Shown here in pieces: positions 1 through 6,963 of a DNA stretch of 64,000 nt (position 1 is the first letter of the stretch; the number at the start of each line of letters is the position of its first letter). This DNA is from Bacillus sp. KH172YL63 (GTDB lineage: Bacteria > Bacillota > Bacilli > Bacillales > Bacillaceae_B). The stretch spans positions 1,104,001 through 1,168,000 of the forward strand of contig NZ_AP022842.1 of the NCBI RefSeq assembly GCF_011398925.1, read 5' to 3'. Below the pieces are notes generated by a model that had not been told where the DNA came from, ran no database searches, and saw only the letters and a program-made list of their open reading frames with translations. Position numbers and translations under genes: made by a program.

Positions 1-13
1 AGGTGATTACATC

Positions 14-1510
14 GTGAATGTTTTAATAAAAGGAATCGAGGATGAACGTTTTGAACGTCCTTTGAGATTGATAGCCAATTTATTTTTTGAAGAGTCGGCG
101 ATCCACTTCGGTACATGTGCGGATCCGGAGCTTCAGGTCCATATACAACTTTCAACAGAGGATAACATAGAAGCTTCTGCAACACTGACTGAATTGTCGA
201 CAGACGTAAGGCACACAGCCCGTTATGAACACGGATGGATGCCCTATGAAACGGAGAAGGAACGGTTCAAACAGCTGAAAACAGCCGTTTCCCACGTGTA
301 TTTGAATGTTCTTCAGGATTTGACCGGCATCAGGCAAAAGTGGGGGATTTTGACAGGGATCCGCCCGACAAAGCTTTTGCATAAACAGAAACAGCTTGGC
401 GTACCCAAAGAGGAGATTCATGCAAAGCTGAAAGAGGAATACCTCATCACCGATGAGAAAATCCAGCTGATGCAAAACATCGTGGACCGCCAGCTTTCCG
501 TCGTGCCGGATCTCTATGATCTTCAGCATGAGGTGAGCATTTATATCGGGATCCCGTTTTGTCCAACCAAATGTGCGTATTGCACCTTCCCTGCCTATGC
601 GATTCTTGGCAAACAAGGGCGGGTGGATTCGTTCCTCGCAGGTCTTCACTATGAAGTCCAGGAGATGGGGCGCTGGCTGAAGGAAAATAACGTGAAAATT
701 ACGACCATCTATTACGGAGGCGGGACACCGACATCGATCACCGCAGAAGAAATGGATGCCCTCTATGAAGAAATGTACCGCTCATTCCCTGATGTGGACA
801 GTGTCCGGGAAGTGACCGTGGAAGCAGGAAGACCGGATACAATTTCGCCGGATAAACTCGAGGTTCTGAAGAAATGGAATATCGACCGGATTTCCATCAA
901 TCCACAGTCGTACACACAGGAAACCCTGAAAGCAATCGGCCGCCATCATACGGTGGAAGAGACGATCGATAAGTTCCATTTATCCCGTAACATGGGGATG
1001 AACAACATCAACATGGATCTCATCATCGGACTTCCCGGCGAAGAGACGCCTGAGCTACAGCATTCACTGGATGAAACGGAGAAGCTCATGCCTGAATCGC
1101 TGACGGTGCATACGCTGTCGTTCAAGCGTGCGTCCGAAATGACGAAGAACAAAGACAAGTACAAAGTGGCGGACCGTGTGGAAATCGAGAAGATGATGGA
1201 CCTGGCCGAAGACTGGACAAAACGCAAAGGCTATGAACCATATTATTTATATCGTCAGAAGAACATCCTCGGAAATCTCGAAAATGTCGGGTATGCACTT
1301 CCTGGACAGGACAGCCTCTATAACATCATGATCATGGAAGAAGTTCAGACAATCATCGGCATCGGCTGCGGTGCCGCAAGTAAATTCATCGACCCGAAGA
1401 CAGGGAAGATCACACACTTCGCCAATCCGAAAGAGCCGAATGCGTATAACCTCGGCTTCAAGGAGTATACAGATAAGAAGATTAAGATCCTGAATGAATT
1501 ATTTTCTTAA
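14..1510 (+). CDS. hemZ: HemZ, radical SAM coproporphyrinogen III oxidase-like protein
   Basis: Radical-SAM protein of 498 residues, close to the roughly 500 residues of Bacillus HemZ. The [4Fe-4S]/SAM motif CPTKCAYCTF lies near residue 186, followed by the YYGGGTPTS strand and by GLPGEET, all typical of the HemN/HemZ family. This family oxidatively decarboxylates coproporphyrinogen III without oxygen; the exact role of HemZ in Gram-positive bacteria, which use a coproporphyrin route, is less settled. Translation starts at a GTG seven bases after AGGTGA at the window edge. The gene is followed by about 500 bases of non-coding DNA and lies apart from hemEHY at 31.8-35.4 kb. Confidence 0.9.
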   Translation: MNVLIKGIEDERFERPLRLIANLFFEESAIHFGTCADPELQVHIQLSTEDNIEASATLTELSTDVRHTARYEHGWMPYETEKERFKQLKTAVSHVYLNVLQDLTGIRQKWGILTGIRPTKLLHKQKQLGVPKEEIHAKLKEEYLITDEKIQLMQNIVDRQLSVVPDLYDLQHEVSIYIGIPFCPTKCAYCTFPAYAILGKQGRVDSFLAGLHYEVQEMGRWLKENNVKITTIYYGGGTPTSITAEEMDALYEEMYRSFPDVDSVREVTVEAGRPDTISPDKLEVLKKWNIDRISINPQSYTQETLKAIGRHHTVEETIDKFHLSRNMGMNNINMDLIIGLPGEETPELQHSLDETEKLMPESLTVHTLSFKRASEMTKNKDKYKVADRVEIEKMMDLAEDWTKRKGYEPYYLYRQKNILGNLENVGYALPGQDSLYNIMIMEEVQTIIGIGCGAASKFIDPKTGKITHFANPKEPNAYNLGFKEYTDKKIKILNELFS

Positions 1511-1550
1511 TTCTTTCTTCATAGACAGCGGCGTAGCGATTTTTCGACAA

Positions 1551-1664
1551 AGAGATCATAAGTCCGATGAGATGGATCATATTTTAAAAATCCCGCTCAT
1601 ATATTTTGAAAGGTGCTCATAAATGTAAAAAGTGGATCATAAACAGAGGAAACCGGCTCATATT
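1551..1664. repeat. Phased array of GATCATA/GCTCATA words, 20-21 bp pitch
   Basis: Six copies of GATCATA or GCTCATA recur with TCAT at 1556, 1577, 1597, 1617, 1637 and 1658, so spacings are 21, 20, 20, 20 and 21. The 13-14 bases between words vary. The array lies in the non-coding gap between hemZ and yhaR. The same pitch with related words recurs at 14.4-14.9 and 59.0-59.2 kb. Nothing else in 1511-1850 looks coding. Confidence 0.8.
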
Positions 1665-1850
1665 CCACGGAATCATTGGGCAAGAGCCGGTTTCACCCCT
1701 TTTGCAACGGTCTCTTTGGCCTTTTTCAGCTTGTTAGCGGACCGAATCATATGATTTTGATAAAAAAATCGAACAAAAATGTACATTTTATCGTTAAATC
1801 CGCTATATCATGTCATGGCTTTGACAGGCAAAGTGGGTGTACCTCCAAAA

Positions 1851-1884
1851 GGTGCCGAAGAGATTCTCTTCGGCACCTTTTTTT
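1851..1884 (+). terminator. Intrinsic terminator in the hemZ-yhaR gap
   Basis: A perfect 12-bp stem (GGTGCCGAAGAG / CTCTTCGGCACC) with a 3-base loop is followed by seven T residues. It lies 340 bases beyond the hemZ stop, so it either ends a long hemZ 3' UTR that includes the phased array or ends a short leader transcript. Confidence 0.85.
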
Positions 1885-1990
1885 CATGTCTCGACCTCTC
1901 CCTTAAAAGCTACAATACTGAATGGTCGGAATTTTTAAATAACGTGGAGGAATATTTGCAGAAAAGGAGAATTAGTACAATAGGTATAAA

Positions 1991-2005
1991 TTGAAAGCGG
2001 TTACC
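1991..2005 (+). promoter_or_regulatory. CcpA cre-like site upstream of yhaR
   Basis: TTGAAAGCGGTTACC fits the cre consensus WTGNAANCGNWNNCW except for the last base. It lies about 55 bases before the preferred yhaR start, a position from which CcpA could repress a fatty-acid or CoA catabolic gene in the presence of sugar. Confidence 0.5.
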
Positions 2006-2058
2006 GAAGGGAGGAAACCTCCCATATGTATATTACGCTATTAGAAAGGGGAGGGATT

Positions 2059-2856
2059 GTGTTGACAGTGTCAAATCAATACGAAACAGTAACTTTACAT
2101 AAAGAGGGGAAGGTTGCGAGGCTCAAGCTGAATCGTCCTCAATCGTTGAACGCATTGGATGCCGGATTGATGAAGGAACTGCTTGCGGCATTGAAGGAAG
2201 TGGAGAACGATCCGTCGATTTCGCTGTTGGTCCTGACCGGTGAAGGGAAGGGGTTCTCTTCCGGGGGAGATATCAAGTCCATGCTTTCATTAAGCGGGGA
2301 GGAGCAGTTCTCGGAAATCATGGATACGATCAGTGAACTGGTCATGACACTGTATTCGATGCCGAAAGTTGTGCTGACGGGCATTCACGGGGCGGCTGCA
2401 GGTCTCGGCTTCAGTCTTGCGCTTGCTTCTGACTATATCCTTTGTGAGGAAGACAGCAAGCTCGCCATGAATTTCATCGGGATCGCCCTGATTCCTGACG
2501 GGGGAAGCCATTTTCTCCTGCAGGAACGATTGGGGACCCATAAAGCGAAGCGCCTGATTTGGAACGGGAAGGTGTTCGAAGGCCAGGAAGCGATGATGAA
2601 AGGGCTGGTCGATGAAGCGATTCCTTCAGGAAAGTTGGAAGAGGGCATTGAACGGTACATCAAACAGGTATTGGCGGCACCGACCAAAGCGTTGCTGAAG
2701 ACGAAAGAAGTGTATGTGTCACTGAACAAAGAAAGGCTTCAGCATGCACTCGACCTTGAAAAAGAAGGGCAGTGGCTCATGCGTCAAACATCCGATCATC
2801 AAGAAGGCATTACCGCATTCGTTGAAAAAAGGAAACCGAATTTCAAAGGGGAATAA
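2059..2856 (+). CDS. yhaR: Enoyl-CoA hydratase/isomerase family protein (YhaR-like)
   Basis: Crotonase-fold protein, 265 residues from the GTG at 2059, which follows AAAGGGGAGGG; the upstream ATG at 2026 lacks this spacing. The oxyanion segment GAAAGLGFSLAL (about residues 111-122) and the IPDGG turn (145-149) are present. By alignment with the second crotonase at 45.4 kb, the two hydratase glutamates are replaced (S119, F139), and Asp147 follows the proline, as in PaaG-type isomerases. An isomerase acting on an unsaturated acyl-CoA is therefore more likely than a hydratase. A cre-like site lies just upstream and a terminator just after. The substrate cannot be told from sequence. Confidence 0.85.
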   Translation: MLTVSNQYETVTLHKEGKVARLKLNRPQSLNALDAGLMKELLAALKEVENDPSISLLVLTGEGKGFSSGGDIKSMLSLSGEEQFSEIMDTISELVMTLYSMPKVVLTGIHGAAAGLGFSLALASDYILCEEDSKLAMNFIGIALIPDGGSHFLLQERLGTHKAKRLIWNGKVFEGQEAMMKGLVDEAIPSGKLEEGIERYIKQVLAAPTKALLKTKEVYVSLNKERLQHALDLEKEGQWLMRQTSDHQEGITAFVEKRKPNFKGE

Positions 2857-2865
2857 GCAGGGAGG

Positions 2866-2898
2866 GGACTGACCTTGAAGAGGTCGGTTCTTTTTTCT
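2866..2898 (+). terminator. Terminator of yhaR
   Basis: GACTGACCT and AGGTCGGTTC form a stem around a short loop, followed by six T residues, ten bases after the yhaR stop. Confidence 0.75.
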
Positions 2899-2953
2899 TT
2901 AACAAACGAGGGGGAGATGTTCCGCTCTGCACGTAGATGTTACTGTTCACCTG

Positions 2954-2994
2954 AAAAAACAGCATGACAGGCCACATTAAGTGACCTGTCATGC
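2954..2994 (-). terminator. Terminator of the YhzD-like gene
   Basis: An inverted repeat, GCATGACAGG(C/T)CAC..., pairs over about 14 bases; read on the minus strand it is followed by a run of T. It lies directly beyond the minus-strand gene at 3005-3190. Confidence 0.75.
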
Positions 2995-3004
2995 ACCCCC
3001 TTTT

Positions 3005-3190
3005 TCACACGTGGAACAACAACAATTTGCCAAGCGGCGATGTACAGCGGTGGGTATGCTCAGCATATCCTTTTTCCTCCAACAGCGTTTCTCCCATTTT
3101 CTTCGCTTCGCTGTCAGATGCTGCTTCAAACGATTCATCAAGAATTTTTTTTCCGTCCTTTTCAAAAACCGTCAATTTGTATACTTTCAT
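3005..3190 (-). CDS. yhzD: YhzD-like small conserved protein
   Basis: A 61-residue soluble protein beginning MKVYKLTVFEKDGKKILDES, preceded by a GGGG-rich ribosome site and ended by its own terminator. Size and opening sequence match the YhzD family, which sits in this neighbourhood in Bacillus. No catalytic motif is visible. It lies opposite in direction to yhaR and yhaQ. The function is unknown; the family assignment comes from memory of the sequence type and synteny. Confidence 0.7.
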   Translation of the reverse strand: MKVYKLTVFEKDGKKILDESFEAASDSEAKKMGETLLEEKGYAEHTHRCTSPLGKLLLFHV

Positions 3191-3383
3191 CTTGATTTAC
3201 CCCTTTGTCTTGAAGTATGTACTTCTTTATTTTTTCATAATATCTTTTTTTTGGGAAGTCTAAATAGTTTGATAATGAGAAAAAGATTGGAAAGTGAAAC
3301 CTTTTCAGGATAGAATCGTAAAGTACTAGAGAGAAAAATGGATGCATAAAAGCATCGATCGGAAACAGGAGGGAGATGGGGAA

Positions 3384-4283
3384 ATGAGTTTAGAGATAGA
3401 ACAAGTAACCAAAAGGTTCGGGGATTTTACTGCTGTCGACGAGCTTTCACTGAACATTCCTCGCAGTGAAATGTTCGGGTTTCTTGGAGCGAATGGAGCA
3501 GGGAAGACGACGACTTTCCGGATGATTCTCGGATTATTGGATCTGACGGATGGAAAGATCACGTGGAACGGGAAGAAGATTGATTATTCCACGAGTCCGG
3601 AAATCGGTTATCTTCCTGAAGAAAGAGGATTATATCCGAAGATGAAGGTAAGCGATCAAATCGTCTATCTTGCACGTCTGCGCGGGATGGAGAAGAAAAC
3701 GGTGCTGAAGGAATTGGATTACTGGCTGAAACGCTTCAATGTGCCGCAATACTTGAACAAAAAAGTTGAAGAGCTGTCAAAAGGGAATCAGCAAAAAATC
3801 CAATTCATCGCTTCTGTGATTCATAAACCGAAATTACTGATACTGGATGAGCCATTCAGCGGTCTCGATCCGGTAAATGTGGAGCTGTTGAAGGATGCCG
3901 TCCGTGAAATTAAGAAAAGCGGGACGACGATCGTCTTTTCCAGCCACCGCATGGAGCATGTGGAGGAGTTGTGCGAAAGCTTGTGCATCATGCATAAAGG
4001 CAGACCGGTCGTCCATGGCGGCTTGAAGGAGATCAAGCGCTCCTTTGGTAAGAAAAATGTGGTGATTCATGCAGACTTCGATCTCACATTCCTGAAAGAG
4101 AAGGAAGGCGTTGTGAAGCTGAAAGAAACAACCGAAGGCGTCACGCTGCAGGTTGAGTCAGAGCAAGCGGCGGAAAGCGTGTTTCATGAAGTCGTCCAAA
4201 AGGGCTTCCTTCGTAAATTCGAATTAGAGGAACCTTCTCTCAACGATATTTTCATAGAAAAGGTGGGAACTTCTTATGAATAA
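3384..4283 (+). CDS. yhaQ: ABC transporter ATP-binding protein YhaQ (NatA-type)
   Basis: ATPase subunit, 299 residues. Walker A GANGAGKTT, a signature of LSKGNQQK type and Walker B LLILDEPFSGLDP are all present, and the extra C-terminal domain of about 80 residues is typical of export ATPases. The start at 3384 follows AGGAGGGAG; the in-frame ATG at 3342 has no ribosome site. It overlaps the permease gene yhaP by 8 bases, so the two form one exporter. NatAB-like pairs export sodium ions in B. subtilis; the substrate here is inferred only from that resemblance. Confidence 0.9.
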   Translation: MSLEIEQVTKRFGDFTAVDELSLNIPRSEMFGFLGANGAGKTTTFRMILGLLDLTDGKITWNGKKIDYSTSPEIGYLPEERGLYPKMKVSDQIVYLARLRGMEKKTVLKELDYWLKRFNVPQYLNKKVEELSKGNQQKIQFIASVIHKPKLLILDEPFSGLDPVNVELLKDAVREIKKSGTTIVFSSHRMEHVEELCESLCIMHKGRPVVHGGLKEIKRSFGKKNVVIHADFDLTFLKEKEGVVKLKETTEGVTLQVESEQAAESVFHEVVQKGFLRKFELEEPSLNDIFIEKVGTSYE

Positions 4284-5526
4284 TTTCTTCTTGATGCTAG
4301 GACACTCCTATCTGTCAAAGCTGAAAGCGAAGTCGTTTATCATCTCCACTGTCATCATCGCCTGTGCCCTCGTGTTATTGGCGAATTTCGACAGCGTGAT
4401 TTCTAAATTCACCGGAGACGAAGAAAGCAAGGTAGCGGTCATGGATGAAACGGGCCAATTGTATGAGCCGCTCGTTCAGCAAATGAAAGCGATGAATAGT
4501 GACATTATATTGGAGCCGGCTTCTCAATCAACGGAAAAGATCGAGGAAAGGATTCAATCTGAAGAACTGAAGGGCCTGCTCGTACTGAGTGAAAGTCCGG
4601 ATGGCCTTCCGCAGGCGTTATATAAATCGAATTCATTATCGGATACATCGGTGACCGGTGAACTTCAGGTTGCGCTGCAGAATGTGAAATCAGCCCAGGC
4701 TGCAAGCAAGTTAGAACTTTCGGGAGATGAACTGGCACTGCTGAGCGGGCCTGTCGCCTTTGAAAAAGAGGCACTTGTGGAAGGTGCAAAGTCTGAAGAG
4801 GAGTTAAGTCAGGCAAGGGGCATCGTGTATGTGCTATTATTCTTTATTTACTTTTCAGTCATTGCCTATGCAAATATGACCGCCATGGAAGTGGCAACTG
4901 AAAAAAGCTCAAGGGTGATGGAAATCCTCATCTCGAGCGCTTCGCCGGTAAAGCAGATGTTTGCCAAAATCATCGGGATCGGGCTCGTCGGTTTGACACA
5001 ACTGGCGGTCATCCTTACAGTGGGTTACTTCACAATGATAAGGAAAAAGGATGAACTCGTAGGTGGATTCTTTGAAGGGTTCGGGTTTGAATCTCTGTCA
5101 GTGAGCGTTGTCATCTATGCGATTCTCTTCTTCCTGCTGGGGTATTTCCTATATGCGACACTGGCTGCATTGCTGGGATCGCTCGTAAGCAGGATTGAAG
5201 ATGTTCAGCAGATGATCATGCCGATGACCTTCCTGATCATGATTGGATTCTTCATCTCCATGTTCGGACTTGGAAATCCTGAATCAGGGTTTGTCACCGT
5301 GACATCTTATATTCCGTTTTTCACACCGATGGTCATGTTCCTCCGGGTCGGGATGCTGAACCTTCCTGTGTATGAGCCGATCATCGGGATCGTGGTTATG
5401 CTGCTTTCGATCATCCTGTTGGGTGTGTTTGGGGCAAGGGTTTACCGTGGAGGTGTCCTTCTTTACGGGAAATCGAACTCCTTTAAAGATATTAAGAAAG
5501 CAATCGACCTGACGTCTAAAAAATAG
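4276..5526 (+). CDS. yhaP: ABC transporter permease YhaP (NatB-type)
   Basis: Permease of 416 residues with one N-terminal membrane segment, a large extracellular domain (about residues 40-170) and five to six C-terminal membrane segments. The segment TAMEVATEKSSRVMEILISS is the cytoplasmic coupling element of ABC-2 permeases. It is translationally coupled to yhaQ by an 8-base overlap and ends at a strong terminator, so yhaQP is a two-gene operon. The likely role is efflux of sodium or another small toxic solute; only the family is certain. Confidence 0.88.
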   Translation: MNNFFLMLGHSYLSKLKAKSFIISTVIIACALVLLANFDSVISKFTGDEESKVAVMDETGQLYEPLVQQMKAMNSDIILEPASQSTEKIEERIQSEELKGLLVLSESPDGLPQALYKSNSLSDTSVTGELQVALQNVKSAQAASKLELSGDELALLSGPVAFEKEALVEGAKSEEELSQARGIVYVLLFFIYFSVIAYANMTAMEVATEKSSRVMEILISSASPVKQMFAKIIGIGLVGLTQLAVILTVGYFTMIRKKDELVGGFFEGFGFESLSVSVVIYAILFFLLGYFLYATLAALLGSLVSRIEDVQQMIMPMTFLIMIGFFISMFGLGNPESGFVTVTSYIPFFTPMVMFLRVGMLNLPVYEPIIGIVVMLLSIILLGVFGARVYRGGVLLYGKSNSFKDIKKAIDLTSKK

Positions 5527-5547
5527 TGCTCACCCTGAAGTGAAGAT

Positions 5548-5599
5548 AATCCGGATCATTCGAGTTTCTTTGATGAAATCGAATGGATCCGGATTTTTT
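5548..5599 (+). terminator. Terminator of yhaQP
   Basis: AATCCGGATC pairs with GATCCGGATT and the inner bases pair further (CATTCGA/TCGAATG); six T residues follow. Confidence 0.85.
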
Positions 5600-5739
5600 G
5601 TATTTAAATGTCCGGTGAACAATGCAAAATCTCTTTCTTCAGGAGCACAAAAATTGCATACAGGCTGAAAATATCACGGGTTTTAGGATATAATGGAGAT
5701 ATATAGGAACGTATATTCGTAGTGTTGGGAGGTTTTTTT

Positions 5740-6945
5740 ATGGAAGAGATCCGTTTTTTTCATGTAGCAGATCTGCATTTGGACAGTCCCTTTAAAGGGC
5801 TTAAGCATATGCCGGATGAAGTGTTTGAACGGATTCAGAATAGTACGTTTGCTTCTTTTGAAAAAGTGGTGAGTGAGGCGATAGCCGGCCAGATCGATTT
5901 TATGATCATCAGCGGGGATTTATTTGACGAAGAAGACCGGAGCATCCAGGCACAGGCGAGGTTATTGAAGCAATTCAATCTTCTGCATACATACGGCATC
6001 CCTGTATACGTCGTTCATGGAAACCATGATCATCTGGGAAGTCATCGGCTGGAGCTCGATATGCCTGACAACATACATATTTTCAAAGATGTGACCGAGG
6101 TGAAACAGCTGATCACCAAAAAGGGTGCGGTTGTCGACATTGCCGGATTCAGCTATGGTACGAGGCATGTGAAGGAAAGACGGATCAGTGAGTATCCTAA
6201 ACGGACTGAGGACCATTATATGATCGGTATCCTGCATGGAAGTGAAGGAAGCATGAAGTCACTGCATGAAACGTATGCCCCGTTTACGGTAGAAGAGCTG
6301 CTTGAAAAGAAATATCACTATTGGGCGCTCGGTCACATCCATGATCGGAGAATCCTGCATGAAGAGCCGTTTATCGTCTATCCAGGCAACATCCAAGGAA
6401 GGCACCGGAAGGAATCAGGGGCGAAGGGATGCTATGAAGTCGTGCTGAAAGAGCATCATACCTCGTTGACCTTCATTCCGACCCATGATGTAAGATGGGA
6501 GACGTGCAGTATTTCCCTGGAGGGGACCGAACGATTTGGAGAAGTGTTTCAGCGCATTCAACAGGAGCTGGATGGACTGACGGAAGACGTACTGGTCGAC
6601 ATCGTTTTGACAGGGACTGGAGCGCTGTCGAAAGAAATGAAAGTGAAATTGGACAATGGAGATTTGCTCGAGGCACTTCAGGCAGACTATGACAGAAACG
6701 GAGACTTGAGGTGGATCCATACCTTACGCAGGGCGAAAGATGAGGGAGACCGTGATCCGGAACAGGATCCATTCTTGGGAGAAGTCATCGAGACCCTGGA
6801 AGGGATGAATGGGGCCGAATGGGAAGAAGCCCTTGCCGATCTCTATGAGCACCCATCCATTTACCGTTTTCTTGACCCTTTGGATGAAGGGGATAAGCGC
6901 TCTTTAATAGAAGAAACTGAACAATTATTATCATACAAGGGCTAA
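5740..6945 (+). CDS. yhaO: SbcD-like metallophosphoesterase YhaO
   Basis: Calcineurin-type nuclease subunit of 401 residues. The metal motifs appear in order: DLHLDSP, SGDLFDEE, HGNHDH, GILHGS and GHIHDR, ending with the YPGNIQGR segment. These mark the Mre11/SbcD family, which cleaves DNA ends together with an SbcC/Rad50 ATPase. The ATG at 5740 is preferred because GGGAGG lies just upstream; the GTG at 5722 precedes that site. The partner yhaN follows after 18 bases. A role in repair or in processing DNA is inferred from the family. Confidence 0.9.
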   Translation: MEEIRFFHVADLHLDSPFKGLKHMPDEVFERIQNSTFASFEKVVSEAIAGQIDFMIISGDLFDEEDRSIQAQARLLKQFNLLHTYGIPVYVVHGNHDHLGSHRLELDMPDNIHIFKDVTEVKQLITKKGAVVDIAGFSYGTRHVKERRISEYPKRTEDHYMIGILHGSEGSMKSLHETYAPFTVEELLEKKYHYWALGHIHDRRILHEEPFIVYPGNIQGRHRKESGAKGCYEVVLKEHHTSLTFIPTHDVRWETCSISLEGTERFGEVFQRIQQELDGLTEDVLVDIVLTGTGALSKEMKVKLDNGDLLEALQADYDRNGDLRWIHTLRRAKDEGDRDPEQDPFLGEVIETLEGMNGAEWEEALADLYEHPSIYRFLDPLDEGDKRSLIEETEQLLSYKG

Positions 6946-6963
6946 GGATTGGAGGTGAGCACC

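Noticed and set aside
1676..1994. Plus-strand frames in the hemZ-yhaR gap.
   Set aside because: They run straight through the strong terminator at 1851-1884 and have no ribosome site.
2981..3313. Plus-strand frames opposite the YhzD-like gene.
   Set aside because: They are antisense to a better supported gene with start signals and terminator, and their residue make-up is Phe/Ser-rich, as in shadow frames.
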